The notes beneath the pieces were generated by a model that saw only the letters and a list, made by a program, of their open reading frames with translations, made no database searches and was not told the DNA's origin. Source: Hyphomicrobiales bacterium (GTDB lineage: Bacteria; Pseudomonadota; Alphaproteobacteria; Rhizobiales; Rhizobiaceae). Taken from it: a stretch of DNA of 64,000 bases. The position numbers were made by a program, and so were the translations under genes. This document shows, piece by piece, positions 16,595-25,667 of this stretch. The stretch covers positions 1 through 64,000 of the forward strand of contig UBMU01000047.1 of the NCBI GenBank assembly GCA_900466605.1, read 5' to 3'. Every line of letters starts with the position of its first letter. Position 1 is the stretch's first letter.

Positions 16595-18925
16595 ATGGCG
16601 GATTTTATCGCAGTTATCCGGCGGGCGGTTGACGGCCTGTCTGAAAATACTCCCGAGATGCGGGTGAAAGTCTACGAGCGCGCTCGCGGTGCTGTTCAGC
16701 GGCAGCTCGAGAACATGAAGCCGCGCCCACCGGAAGCGATGCTGCAACGGCAGCTTGAAAAGCTTGAGGTTGCAATCCGCGAAGTCGAAGCGGAGCACGC
16801 CGAAGCCGTTCCTGTCGATGATGCTGTCGTTTCTGCCGAGCCTGAGGTCGGTGCGAGCCCCGATGCCGTCAATGCAGTTGTGGAACCGGTTACGAGCGAG
16901 ACTGCGGTCGAGGAGCCGAGCCACGAGGCGCCGGCTCACGAAGATCACGTCGCAGCAGAAGAAGCCACGCCCGCCTACGATGAGCCTGTCGTAGAACCCA
17001 CGCCCTATCACGAGGAGCCTGTCGCTGCTGAGCCGGAGCATACCGCGCAGCAGGACGAGCATTGGGCGCATGAAGAGCCTTCGGCTTCTGTCGAGGAAGC
17101 GGAGCCTGTCGAGCACTGGCATGCGGCTCCTTCCGAGGAGGTTGTTCATGAGGAGCAGCAAGGCCACGAGGAGCATGTTGGCGCCCCAGCAGAGCCAGTT
17201 GTCGAACCGGCGGAGCAGACCTATGAGGAGCCGGCTCCGCTGCCGGCAGCGCGCGACTACGACCTGAGCAACCGTCTGGTCGAGCCGGTCTATGGGCTGG
17301 ATCGTCCACCGGAGGAATTCGTGGATCGCAGTCAGGAGGAGCCGCTTCACGCCGATGCCGCCGGGCATTTCGATCCAGTTTGGGCCGAGCCTGTCGAGGA
17401 AGCGCCTGCGCCGGCTGGCAAGGATGCGCAGACAGACTGGGCGCTGGAGGAACTCAGGCAGTTTTCCGAAGCGGCGCCTGTTGCTCCGGCAAGTGAAGCC
17501 GCGCGTGCCTTCGAAGACGTCATCTCTGGGATCGACCATACACCGGCTGGCGTGAAGATGCCGGCCGCCAATGAGGGCTTCTCATGGGAGGCTGCTGCTT
17601 TCGACGATCTGCCGCCGATCGAAAATGGCAAGAAGGTTCCGATCAGCGCGCATTTCGATGATGGGGAGCTGTTCTCTGACGTTCACGGTACTCCTGCTGG
17701 CAAAGCTTCGCTGGGAGCCAATCCAGCCTGGCAGGAGGCAAAGCCGCTTCGCGGATACGACAACCGTGGCGTTGTTGCCGAGGATGATGAAGGCGTTCCG
17801 GCCGCCGATCTCGACAATGCTGTCGCTGCCAAGTTCCAGGGCAAGAATTTCCGCATGGAGCCGAAGCGCCGCCGTTTCGGCATCGGTTCCATCGTGACGA
17901 TCCTCGTTGCGTTGGGCGTGGTCGGTGGTGGCGGATACGCCGCCTGGACCAATCAGGAGGCGCTCTCATCGATGGTGAAGAACCTCGTCAGCGCCGCTCC
18001 TTCGCAGAGCGCGAAAAACGAGCAGATGCCGGCAAAGCCCGATGCGGCAACGCCACAGACGAGCGAGGCAAAGCCGGCCGAAGCAAAGAAGGAAGTCGCT
18101 TCGCTGAATGACGGGGCTTCCGTCAACAACAAGTTCAACCAGCGGCTTCTTGCGGATGGTACAGAGGTCGACAGCGGGCCCGCATCCGTTCCGGGAACGC
18201 CGACGGCTGAAGGAAAGTCGGTAGCCGAGCAGAACGTCGCTGCTGCCGATGCTGCGCCGCCAGCGACCTCGGCGACGCCTGCTGCAAGCGTCCCGGCTGC
18301 AAGTGCGCCAGCAGCGCCGGCGGCTGCGCAGCCCACGGGCACGACTGAGGCGGCTCCGGTCGCTTCCACCGAGAAGATGTTCCTGTACGAAGAGCGGATC
18401 GGCCAGAGCTCGCCGACCGCCATCCAGGGGTCGGTTGCCTGGAGCCTGCAGCACGAGGCGGGCTCGGATGGCAGGCAGGAAGCGACCGTACAGGCGACCG
18501 TAACCGTTCCGGAACGCAATCTGTCGGCACTGCTGACGTTCAAGCGTAATTCCGACCCGTCGCTGCCGGCGAGCCACATCGTCGAAGTGGTGTTCTCGCT
18601 GCCCCCGAATTTTGAAGGCGGTGCTATCGAGAGCGTTCAGCGTATTTCGCTGAAACGAACCGAGCAGGACCGTGGCGACGCGCTGATTGCCGTACCGGCA
18701 AAAATCACCGACGACTTCCATATGATCGCGCTCAACGACTATCCCGATGCGCGCAAGGCCAATCTCGATCTGCTTGCAAGCCGCGACTGGATCGATATTC
18801 CGATCACCTATCGCAACGGTCGCCGAGCGCTTCTGACGATGCAGAAGGGTTCGACGGGTGGAGAGGCGTTCACTGCTGCGATCAAGGAGTGGGCGGCTTT
18901 CGGGGATGTCTCGACCAGCCAGTAA
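16595..18925 (+). CDS. Large conserved membrane protein with acidic Pro/Glu/Ala-rich region
   Basis: I do not recognise a named family. The 776-residue protein has an N-terminal helical segment (MADFIAVIRRAVDGL to about residue 75), then some 340 residues very rich in Glu, Ala, Pro and Val with EEP/EPV repeats. A basic stretch and one transmembrane helix follow near residues 428-450 (IVTILVALGVVGGGGYAAW), then an Ala/Pro-rich linker, then a folded C-terminal domain (about residues 590-776) that should be periplasmic. The layout suggests a cytoplasmic sensor or tether joined to a periplasmic domain. It lies between purA and rpoH and ends at a shared terminator. The ATG at 16595 is chosen over 16553 because the conserved-looking helix starts there. 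Confidence 0.7.
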   Translation: MADFIAVIRRAVDGLSENTPEMRVKVYERARGAVQRQLENMKPRPPEAMLQRQLEKLEVAIREVEAEHAEAVPVDDAVVSAEPEVGASPDAVNAVVEPVTSETAVEEPSHEAPAHEDHVAAEEATPAYDEPVVEPTPYHEEPVAAEPEHTAQQDEHWAHEEPSASVEEAEPVEHWHAAPSEEVVHEEQQGHEEHVGAPAEPVVEPAEQTYEEPAPLPAARDYDLSNRLVEPVYGLDRPPEEFVDRSQEEPLHADAAGHFDPVWAEPVEEAPAPAGKDAQTDWALEELRQFSEAAPVAPASEAARAFEDVISGIDHTPAGVKMPAANEGFSWEAAAFDDLPPIENGKKVPISAHFDDGELFSDVHGTPAGKASLGANPAWQEAKPLRGYDNRGVVAEDDEGVPAADLDNAVAAKFQGKNFRMEPKRRRFGIGSIVTILVALGVVGGGGYAAWTNQEALSSMVKNLVSAAPSQSAKNEQMPAKPDAATPQTSEAKPAEAKKEVASLNDGASVNNKFNQRLLADGTEVDSGPASVPGTPTAEGKSVAEQNVAAADAAPPATSATPAASVPAASAPAAPAAAQPTGTTEAAPVASTEKMFLYEERIGQSSPTAIQGSVAWSLQHEAGSDGRQEATVQATVTVPERNLSALLTFKRNSDPSLPASHIVEVVFSLPPNFEGGAIESVQRISLKRTEQDRGDALIAVPAKITDDFHMIALNDYPDARKANLDLLASRDWIDIPITYRNGRRALLTMQKGSTGGEAFTAAIKEWAAFGDVSTSQ

Positions 18926-18949
18926 TTGCCTGTTGAACTGACAAAAAAG

Positions 18950-18978
18950 AAGGGCGGGACCGAAGATCCCGCCCTTTT
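18950..18978. terminator. Bidirectional intrinsic terminator
   Basis: AAGGGCGGGA and TCCCGCCCTT form a 10-bp stem with a 7-base loop, flanked by an A-run on the left and TTTT on the right. It lies between the convergent membrane protein gene and rpoH and can serve both. Confidence 0.85.
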
Positions 18979-18999
18979 CGTTTGAACTGTAATCGAGCT

Positions 19000-19908
19000 T
19001 TAGGCTGTTGCCTCAACCACCCGAACGGCCTTGGCTCGTTCGAGGGCTTCCTTGCGCACGGCATCCTGCACCTTCTCGAAAGCGCGTACCTCAATCTGAC
19101 GAACGCGCTCGCGGCTGATATCGAACTCGGAGGAAAGATCCTCCAGGGTTACCGGGTCTTCGGAAAGGCGGCGCGCCTCGAAAATGCGGCGTTCGCGGTC
19201 GTTCAGAACGCTCATCGCCTTCGCCAGCATGCGGCGGCGCGTGTCGAGTTCGTCCTGCTCGATCAGAACAGCTTCCTGGCTGTCATGGTCGTCGACGAGC
19301 CAATCCTGCCACTGACCGGATTCGCCTTCCGAGGCCTTGATCGGCGCGTTCAATGACGCGTCGCCCGACAGGCGACGGTTCATCGAAACGACCTCTTCCT
19401 CGGAGACGTTCAGCTTGGTTGCGATCTCGGTGACGTGTTCCGGCTTCAGGTCGCCGTCGTCGATGGCCTGGATACGGCCCTTGAGGCGACGCAGATTGAA
19501 GAACAGCCGCTTCTGGTTGGCGGTCGTACCCATCTTCACAAGAGACCACGAACGCAGGATATATTCCTGGATCGAAGCCTTGATCCACCACATCGCATAA
19601 GTGGCAAGACGGAAACCGCGTTCCGGATCGAATTTCTTGACAGCCTGCATCAGGCCGACATTTCCTTCGGACACGACTTCGCCGATCGGCAATCCATAGC
19701 CGCGGTAACCCATTGCGATCTTCGCCACGAGGCGCAGGTGACTGGTGACGAGTTTGTGCGCAGCTTCGCGATCACCATGTTCCGCATAGCGCTTTGCCAG
19801 CATATATTCCTGCTGCGGCTCCAGCATCGGGAACTTGCGGATTTCGTCGAGATAGCGATTGAGACCGCCTTCGCCGGCGGTAATGGACGGCAAGTTATTT
19901 CGGGCCAT
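19000..19908 (-). CDS. rpoH: RNA polymerase heat-shock sigma factor RpoH
   Basis: The 302-residue sigma-32 family factor has region 2 with EYMLAKRYAEHGD, LPIGEVVSEGNVGLMQAV and FATYAMWWIKASIQ-type sequence (here RLATYAMWWIKASIQ). The RpoH box QKRLFFNLRR follows, then region 4 with LEDLSSEFDISRERVRQIE. The box is what separates RpoH from RpoD and RpoS. It directs transcription of chaperone and protease genes. Rhizobia often have two rpoH genes; this looks like the main one because of its context downstream of rluD. The ATG is at 19908 and 169 bases of upstream space hold its promoter. Confidence 0.96.
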   Translation of the reverse strand: MARNNLPSITAGEGGLNRYLDEIRKFPMLEPQQEYMLAKRYAEHGDREAAHKLVTSHLRLVAKIAMGYRGYGLPIGEVVSEGNVGLMQAVKKFDPERGFRLATYAMWWIKASIQEYILRSWSLVKMGTTANQKRLFFNLRRLKGRIQAIDDGDLKPEHVTEIATKLNVSEEEVVSMNRRLSGDASLNAPIKASEGESGQWQDWLVDDHDSQEAVLIEQDELDTRRRMLAKAMSVLNDRERRIFEARRLSEDPVTLEDLSSEFDISRERVRQIEVRAFEKVQDAVRKEALERAKAVRVVEATA

Positions 19909-20077
19909 AAAAGCACCCTCCTATCTGAATTCCGGTTCCCAATGGAACGCGCCCCTGCGTCGAAAGGCGAACCGGGACGTGCGGCTTTATCCAAGCCCGC
20001 ACTAAGTCAATGTACAGATAAGTATGGCGGAACAGGGGTTCAAGACCACACGTCGCTTCACGAAGGCGTTACCCTGG

Positions 20078-21103
20078 CTAGGCGCGCAGGGCGCTTGCCA
20101 ACTCTTCCATATCCTGCGGCAGCGGCACTTCGAAGTGCATGATTTCGCCCGTGCGGGGATGTTCGAATTGCAGCATGTAGGCGTGCAGCGCCTGCCTGCC
20201 GAAGGCATTCACCGTCTTTCTCGCCGCGTCCGGAAGGAGGTTCGCCTTCGTCTTGAAACCTGCTCCGTAGACCGCATCGCCAAGCAGAGGATGGCCGATA
20301 TGGGCCATGTGCACGCGAATCTGGTGGGTGCGGCCGGTTTCAAGGTGGCACTCGACGAGTGAGGCAAGCGATGTCGCGTCGGGGTTCTCATGGAAGCGTT
20401 CGAGAACCTCGTAATGTGTGATCGCCTCGTCTGCATCCTGCGTCTCCGGCCGTTTGACGGCTCTGCGCGTACGGTCGCCGACGGCCCGGCCAAGCGGGGC
20501 ATTGATCGTTCCCGTGAGCGAGCGAGGACGGCCCCAGACGATTGCTTGATACGCACGCTCAAGCGGCATCGTTCGCCCGTGATCGGCAAACTGCAGTGAC
20601 AGATGGCGATGAGAGATATCGTTCTTGGCGACGACCATGACGCCCGTGGTGTCCTTGTCCAGCCGGTGGACAATGCCCGGACGCCGCACGCCGCCGATGC
20701 CGGAAAGACTGTCCCCGCAATGATAGATCAATGCGTTGACGAGCGTGCCCGTCCAATTGCCAGCCGCCGGGTGCACGACAAGGCCGGCCGGTTTGGAGAT
20801 CACGATGAGGTCATCGTCTTCATACAGAATGTCGAGCGGGATATTTTCGCCCTGCGGCGTCGGATCCTCCGGCTCGGGCAAAACGATCTCAAAGGTATCG
20901 CCGGGGCGGACCTTTTTCTGCGGATCGGCGACGACCTTTCCAGCCACTGAGACCTGGCCTTCCTTGATCAGAACCTTCACGCGGCTGCGCGAAAACTCTT
21001 CACCAAGCTGCCCGGTCATCCACGCGTCAAGACGACCTTCAGCGGTCTCGTCGGCGGTAAGGACTTTTCTAATGCCGGATGCTTGTTTAAAGGGGTCGCT
21101 CAA
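20078..21103 (-). CDS. rluD: Ribosomal large subunit pseudouridine synthase, RluA/RluD family
   Basis: The 341-residue protein has an N-terminal S4 RNA-binding domain (about residues 22-80, SRVKVLIKEGQVSV) and the catalytic domain with the RluA signature GIVHRLDKDTTG, where Asp149 is the nucleophile. It isomerises uridines in 23S rRNA. The best start is TTG at 21103, behind GGAGAAGAAG; the frame is open to 21157, but that would run into the divergent gene that starts at 21147. It lies upstream of rpoH on the same strand. RluD versus RluC specificity is not certain. Confidence 0.9.
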   Translation of the reverse strand: MSDPFKQASGIRKVLTADETAEGRLDAWMTGQLGEEFSRSRVKVLIKEGQVSVAGKVVADPQKKVRPGDTFEIVLPEPEDPTPQGENIPLDILYEDDDLIVISKPAGLVVHPAAGNWTGTLVNALIYHCGDSLSGIGGVRRPGIVHRLDKDTTGVMVVAKNDISHRHLSLQFADHGRTMPLERAYQAIVWGRPRSLTGTINAPLGRAVGDRTRRAVKRPETQDADEAITHYEVLERFHENPDATSLASLVECHLETGRTHQIRVHMAHIGHPLLGDAVYGAGFKTKANLLPDAARKTVNAFGRQALHAYMLQFEHPRTGEIMHFEVPLPQDMEELASALRA

Positions 21104-21146
21104 GACGCTTCTTCTCCGAATTATTTTAAAGAACGGAACGCCACAT

Positions 21147-21533
21147 ATGACGAACATCCAGCCAGAAGACGATCAGGACGAAAAGCCCCTTGATCCGGCG
21201 ATGGAACGTGTCCGGCGCAAGATGATCCGCCTGCAGATCGTCTCAGGCATCATCATGTTCGTGAGCCTTATGGCTGTCTTCGGCGCCGTTGTCTACAAGA
21301 CGATGCGGGCGCCGGCGAAGGAACCGGCAACTGTAACATCCGCGGGCGTGCCATCGGATGCGCCTGTTTCTGTAACGGCAACGCTACCGCAAGGCTTCGT
21401 CATCCAGTCAACGTCGCTCTCGGGAGGGCAGATCATGTTCTTTGGAGCCACGGCCGATGGAATCAAGAAGTCGCTCGTCGTCGATATCCAGTCGGGGCGC
21501 ATTGTTGCCGATGTGACGATCAACGGCGGCTAG
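21147..21533 (+). CDS. Small single-pass membrane protein of unknown function
   Basis: This 128-residue protein starts with an acidic cytoplasmic tail (MTNIQPEDDQDEKPLDPAME), followed by one transmembrane helix at about residues 33-50 (IVSGIIMFVSLMAVFGAVVY) and a soluble, probably periplasmic domain ending VVDIQSGRIVADVTINGG. I do not recognise a characterised function. The start lies 43 bases from the divergent rluD start. The next gene begins four bases after its stop, so it is likely co-transcribed with the TrmH-type methyltransferase. Confidence 0.8.
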   Translation: MTNIQPEDDQDEKPLDPAMERVRRKMIRLQIVSGIIMFVSLMAVFGAVVYKTMRAPAKEPATVTSAGVPSDAPVSVTATLPQGFVIQSTSLSGGQIMFFGATADGIKKSLVVDIQSGRIVADVTINGG

Positions 21534-21537
21534 CGCG

Positions 21538-22353
21538 ATGGCTTCTCGCCTAGTTGTCATCGACAGTGCGGACGATCCTCGTATCGCCGAATTTCGCGAT
21601 ATCCGCGAGCGGGATTTGACCGGCCGGCAGAACCGCTTCATTGCGGAGGGGACAGTCGTCCTTCGCATGCTTGCGGAAGCCAGCCATGGAGCCGGCTTCG
21701 TAACGGAAAAGGTGCTGTTGCTGAGAAACCGTGTCGAGGGTGTCGCTCCGATACTCGAGAGGCTACCGGACGATGTCCCGGTTTACGTCGCCGAGTCGGA
21801 GGTGCTGGACCGGGTCGTGGGGTTTCATCTGCATCGCGGCGTGCTGGCGCTCGGCAGGCGGGAGGCGGCGGTTGATCTCATTGACCGGCTGCCCGAGCGT
21901 TCGCTTGTCCTTGTCGGCTGCGGCATCTCCAACCATGACAATGCCGGCTCCATGTTCCGTAACGCGGCCGCATTCAAGGCGGATGCGATCTTTCTCGACG
22001 AAACGTCCTGTGACCCTCTCTATCGCAAGGCATTGCGCGTTTCTGTCGGTTCCGTACTCAGTGTTCCTTATGAGCGAAAGGGTTCTTCGCTCGACGTGCT
22101 GGCACGGCTTGCGGCTCGTGGCTTTGCAATCTGGACGCTTTCGCCGCATGGCGACACCGACATTCGATCTATACCGCCAACCGACCGCATGGCGCTGGTT
22201 GTGGGTACGGAAGGCGATGGATTGCCTCCTGCTGTCCTGGAGCGTTTCCAAAGCGCGCGCATCCCGCAATCGGATGGATTGGACAGTCTCAATGTTGCGA
22301 CGACAACTGGCATCGCGCTCTTCGCCATGTCATCGGCCGCGAAGCTGATCTGA
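21538..22353 (+). CDS. SpoU/TrmH-family RNA 2'-O-methyltransferase
   Basis: The 271-residue protein has an N-terminal substrate-binding domain (to about residue 110) and a SPOUT domain with the three knot motifs: NHDNAGSMFRNAAAF, ALVVGTEGDGLP and a final SLNVATTTGIALF. These bind S-adenosylmethionine and place the Asn and Arg used in catalysis. The target is probably rRNA or tRNA ribose, but which position cannot be told. Its stop is two bases from the convergent coiled-coil gene. Confidence 0.9.
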   Translation: MASRLVVIDSADDPRIAEFRDIRERDLTGRQNRFIAEGTVVLRMLAEASHGAGFVTEKVLLLRNRVEGVAPILERLPDDVPVYVAESEVLDRVVGFHLHRGVLALGRREAAVDLIDRLPERSLVLVGCGISNHDNAGSMFRNAAAFKADAIFLDETSCDPLYRKALRVSVGSVLSVPYERKGSSLDVLARLAARGFAIWTLSPHGDTDIRSIPPTDRMALVVGTEGDGLPPAVLERFQSARIPQSDGLDSLNVATTTGIALFAMSSAAKLI

Positions 22354-22355
22354 TT

Positions 22356-23516
22356 TCAGCCGGGCTCGGACAGGATTGTCGCCGCGCGTTGTGCAAGATT
22401 GATGCGCTCTCCATCTTCGTTGTCGGCGACATCCGGCAGAAGGTCACGAATAGGCGAGGACGGACCTTCGTTGATCGCAGTCAACGCGACCATCTTTGCG
22501 GCAATGCCCGCGATCTCTTCGCGCACTGCACCGTCCTGGCTGGCGTCGGACTTTGCTTTCAGAAGTTGTTCCGAGACGGCTGCGCTGCGCTTGCGCACTT
22601 CTTCGCTCAGGCGCGCTGCAATGGCTGCAGTCTCAAGTTCGGTTGACATCGTTTCCCCGGTTGCCCGCTCCTCTGAAACCGCATCTGCGGTGACGGGCTG
22701 AAGACCAGCGTTGCGCAATGCACGGTTTGCCTTGCGCAATTCGGCATTCGCTGCCTTAATCTGTTCTTTCAGCTTAGCAATTTCCTGCTGACGACGTCCG
22801 AGAAGCGCATCCTTGTCGGCCGCCGATGCCGCATCTCTGTCAGCCTGGTCTTCGAGCCTGATGACTGCGTGCTCATGCTGCGCCAGTGTTTGTTCGGCAT
22901 CCTTGGCGCGTTTCTGCAGCAGGCCGACGTCCTGGCGAAGATTGTCGCGCTCGGTGCGGACCGCGTTCGCTTTGAAAGTCATGCTCTCAATCTCGGTCTC
23001 GCGTGCGGCGAGATCGATCTTGAGACTGTCTGTCTGCTCTGCGAGCTTGTTGAGCCGGGTGCGAAGCGTGTCAAGTTCGCCTTCCTTGGCGGAGCTTGCC
23101 TGCTCTGCGATGTGAAGGCTAGTCTTCAGCTGGCTGATGTAGTTCTCATCCTTGCGCAAATGCGAGCGCAGTTCCGCCGCCTCGACGCTCATGTCGCTGA
23201 TCTGTGCCTGCAGGCCGCCGATCTCGGCCGCAAACCGTCCAGCATCGAGCGCCAGCGAATCATGCTTCAGCTGCAACGACAGCGACTTTTCGCGTTCCCG
23301 CAACAGGACCTGTGTCGTCTTGGCATTCTCTGCAGCATAGAGGGCACGTACCATATCTTTCTGGGCGCGCACTTCCTGCGGGCTGAGCGGCATGGTCGCG
23401 CGCATACGGGTTTCCGTATACCAGACGATGCGGCGATGGACGGCCGGTGACACCAGGAAGACGAGGAACGCTGCCGTCAGGAAGCCCAATCCGAACAAGA
23501 GAGCATATTCGATCAC
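22356..23516 (-). CDS. Membrane-anchored coiled-coil protein
   Basis: The protein of about 386 residues begins with a transmembrane helix (ALLFGLGFLTAAFLVFLV), followed by some 250 residues of predicted coiled coil with heptads rich in Glu, Lys, Ala and Leu, and a short tail. No catalytic motif is visible. A structural or scaffolding role at the inner membrane is possible. The GTG at 23516, just before the helix, is taken as start; TTG at 23558 is an alternative, and neither has a clear ribosome site. Confidence 0.75.
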   Translation of the reverse strand: MIEYALLFGLGFLTAAFLVFLVSPAVHRRIVWYTETRMRATMPLSPQEVRAQKDMVRALYAAENAKTTQVLLREREKSLSLQLKHDSLALDAGRFAAEIGGLQAQISDMSVEAAELRSHLRKDENYISQLKTSLHIAEQASSAKEGELDTLRTRLNKLAEQTDSLKIDLAARETEIESMTFKANAVRTERDNLRQDVGLLQKRAKDAEQTLAQHEHAVIRLEDQADRDAASAADKDALLGRRQQEIAKLKEQIKAANAELRKANRALRNAGLQPVTADAVSEERATGETMSTELETAAIAARLSEEVRKRSAAVSEQLLKAKSDASQDGAVREEIAGIAAKMVALTAINEGPSSPIRDLLPDVADNEDGERINLAQRAATILSEPG

Positions 23517-23635
23517 GGCGTGGCCACGGCTTCCAGAAGTTGATTGCGTCAGGACCAATGATTAAGCGGACCTGACGCGGAGGGCAAGTGGCGGATGGGT
23601 AACGGCGAGCGAGAGTTCGCGTATGCCGATGGGAA

Positions 23636-24235
23636 TCAGAAGGGATTCCAGGTCGGGCTGGGGGTGACCTTGAGGTAACCCACATTCAATCCGAGGCGAG
23701 CGCCCAGGCCGGTACGGATCGGCACCACCAGCACATCGTTGTTCTTGAGAAGCGTCATGCCGAATCCGGCGATGACAAAGGCTTGACCGCTAACGCCGCC
23801 GAAGCGTGCATAGATGGCATCGGTCGAGGGCAGGTCGTACACAAGCATCATCACGCGAGTACCCTGGCCGCCATAGTCGATCCCCAGGGACGGCCCCTGC
23901 CAGTAGAGAGGATGTTCCCCGGCATTCTTTGTATTTAACTGACCTTCGCCGTAAGTGAGGCCGGCGATGAAAGCGCCGGAGCCCTCCTGGCCAAGAATGT
24001 AGCCGTTCGGAAGGCCATATTTCTGAAAGGCTGCTTCGATCACCTTGGCAAGCCCTCCACTGGTCGAGCCGAAGAACGAGTGCCCGGCGTCGACGATTTC
24101 CTGCATCGAATACTGGCCGTTGTTGGATTGCTGCTGCGCGGCCGCCTGCGTTGGGGCTAGGATGAGGGGCGAAAGCGTTAGCGCAACGAAGAGCCGGCAG
24201 ATGGCGGAAAATCTTCCGAGGAAATGGGAGCGCAT
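23636..24235 (-). CDS. Exported DUF1134-family protein
   Basis: The 199-residue protein has an N-terminal signal peptide (LFVALTLSPLILAPTQAAAQ, cleavage probably after AAA) and a glycine-rich mature part with YWQGPSLGIDYGGQGTRVM and VIAGFGMTLLKNNDVLVVPIRTG. This matches the DUF1134 family of alphaproteobacterial periplasmic proteins of unknown function, related in fold to lipid-binding YSC84-like domains. The ATG is at 24235. It is divergent from chpT with 188 bases between them. Confidence 0.85.
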   Translation of the reverse strand: MRSHFLGRFSAICRLFVALTLSPLILAPTQAAAQQQSNNGQYSMQEIVDAGHSFFGSTSGGLAKVIEAAFQKYGLPNGYILGQEGSGAFIAGLTYGEGQLNTKNAGEHPLYWQGPSLGIDYGGQGTRVMMLVYDLPSTDAIYARFGGVSGQAFVIAGFGMTLLKNNDVLVVPIRTGLGARLGLNVGYLKVTPSPTWNPF

Positions 24236-24423
24236 GGTGTCATCCGTTCATCATGGTCGGTACGATGAGCCGTTTCCGGCGTTTCATTCATTTTGCGCGT
24301 ATGGTCTTAACAATCGGTTTACCAAATATGGTGTCATTATGGCGTGAAGTACGGCCGCAAACTTCGCGCAATTTTGATTAAGCAAGATACATGGCGGAAT
24401 GATCTTGCCGCCCCCTGGAGACA

Positions 24424-25074
24424 ATGATGTCGAAGAATCCAAACCTCACCCTGGCCGGCCCCGACCTGGCTGCGCTTCTGTGCAGCCGCGTCTGCCATGA
24501 TGTCATCTCGCCGGTCGGCGCAATCAACAATGGTCTGGAGCTTCTGGACGAGGGCGGCGCAGATGCCGACGCAATGGATCTCATCAGAACAAGTGCGCTC
24601 AACGCGTCTGTTCGTCTGAAGTTTGCTCGCCTTGCCTTCGGTGCCTCGGGATCTGTTGGTGCCTCGATCGATACCGGCGAAGCCGAACGCGCGGCGAAGG
24701 ATTTCGCCGCCGCCGAGAAGAAGACCGAGGTTATCTGGACCGGTCCGCGCGCTATTATCGCCAAGAACCGCGTCAAGTTGCTGCTCAATCTCTTTCTGGT
24801 CGCCTACTCTTCTGTTCCTCGTGGCGGCACCATTGAAGTCACGCTCGAGAATCCCGAGCTTGACGCAAAATTCAAGATTGTTGCGAAGGGCAAGCTGATG
24901 CGCCTGCCGCCGAAGTTCGTGGAAATTTCGACCGGGGAAATCGAAGAGGCCATCGATGCCCACTCGATTCAGCCATACTATACGGTGCTGCTTGCCGATG
25001 AGTGCGGCATGAAGCTCGGTCACGGCGCGACCACCGAAGAACTGACATTTACGGCCGACATCGTCGCCGCTTGA
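24424..25074 (+). CDS. chpT: Histidine phosphotransferase ChpT
   Basis: The 216-residue protein has the ChpT phosphoacceptor helix CHDVISPVGAINNGLELL with His at about residue 25, then a degenerate ATPase-like C-terminal domain. In alphaproteobacteria ChpT carries phosphate from the CckA hybrid kinase to CtrA and CpdR. Its position less than 2 kb from ctrA supports the call. The start ATGATG at 24424 follows GGAG. A small hairpin follows its stop. Confidence 0.93.
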   Translation: MMSKNPNLTLAGPDLAALLCSRVCHDVISPVGAINNGLELLDEGGADADAMDLIRTSALNASVRLKFARLAFGASGSVGASIDTGEAERAAKDFAAAEKKTEVIWTGPRAIIAKNRVKLLLNLFLVAYSSVPRGGTIEVTLENPELDAKFKIVAKGKLMRLPPKFVEISTGEIEEAIDAHSIQPYYTVLLADECGMKLGHGATTEELTFTADIVAA

Positions 25075-25080
25075 TGGATT

Positions 25081-25107
25081 CCTCGGCGGTGATTCGGTTC
25101 GCCGAGG
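25081..25107. terminator. Stem-loop after chpT
   Basis: CCTCGGCG and CGCCGAGG form an 8-bp perfect stem around an 11-base loop, directly after the chpT stop. No T-run follows, so it may be a weak terminator or an mRNA-stabilising structure. Confidence 0.45.
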
Positions 25108-25186
25108 TAATAAATCCTTAGCCTAATGTTCCTATCCTTGGCTGGTAATACGCCAGCCGGGATAGAAGCTGGGGCAAGGAGCAGCC

Positions 25187-25549
25187 ATGCAGAGGTTTAT
25201 GATCGCCGACTCGTCTGACGTCGTTCGGAAGGTGGGGAAGCGCATCCTTTCCGAGCTTGATTTCATGGTCAGCGAAGCCTCTAGCGTTGTCGAAGCTCTC
25301 TCCAACTGCCAGGTCGAGCTTCCCGACTACCTCATTGTTGATTCCGGCATGGACAGCGCGCTCGAGTTGATTTCGGCCATTCGTGGCATGGAAGGCGGCA
25401 AAGAGGTCAAGATCTACTATTGCGTGGTCGAGGCCGATCTCAAGAAGCTGATGATGGGCAAGCGGGCGGGGGCGACCGATTTCCTGCTCAAGCCGTTCGA
25501 CCGCAAGATTTTGACGGCCGTTTTCGGCAACCGCGCTATCGCAGCATAA
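25187..25549 (+). CDS. Single-domain response regulator with altered active site
   Basis: This 120-residue stand-alone receiver protein lies between chpT and ctrA. It keeps the phosphoacceptor (YLIVDSGMD, Asp52) and the conserved Lys in FLLKPFDR. The N-terminal acidic pair is reduced to one residue (ADSS, Asp8-Ser9), and the Thr/Ser that signals activation is replaced (VKIYYCVVE). It is similar in size to CpdR or DivK but does not clearly match either. It may accept phosphate from ChpT or act as a phosphate sink; this is inference from position. Confidence 0.82.
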   Translation: MQRFMIADSSDVVRKVGKRILSELDFMVSEASSVVEALSNCQVELPDYLIVDSGMDSALELISAIRGMEGGKEVKIYYCVVEADLKKLMMGKRAGATDFLLKPFDRKILTAVFGNRAIAA

Positions 25550-25577
25550 CGGCTAGATGCCTGTCCACCATACGAAG

Positions 25578-25597
25578 CCGCCCGAGGGCGGTTTTTT
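25578..25597 (+). terminator. Intrinsic terminator of the receiver gene
   Basis: CCGCCC-GA-GGGCGG followed by six T. A classic intrinsic terminator 28 bases after the receiver gene stop. Confidence 0.88.
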
Positions 25598-25607
25598 CTG
25601 TAGTTCA

Positions 25608-25640
25608 ACAAAAAAATCCCGTCGCAACGGACGGGATTTC
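25608..25640 (-). terminator. Intrinsic terminator of ctrA
   Basis: On the minus strand GAAATCCCGTC pairs with GACGGGATTT and a run of seven T follows. It lies 28 bases beyond the ctrA stop. Confidence 0.88.
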
Positions 25641-25667
25641 TTGAATTTTGGCAGAGGGGATGAAACG

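Noticed and set aside
16900..17240. Repeated GAG-CC(T/G)-GT-like codons as a possible tandem repeat array or CRISPR
   Set aside because: They are codon-level repeats encoding EEP/EPV stretches in a continuous reading frame, without regular spacers.
16580..17539. A 319-codon minus-strand frame over the membrane protein gene
   Set aside because: Its Leu/Arg-rich repeats are the reverse of the Glu/Pro/Ala-coding repeats on the plus strand.
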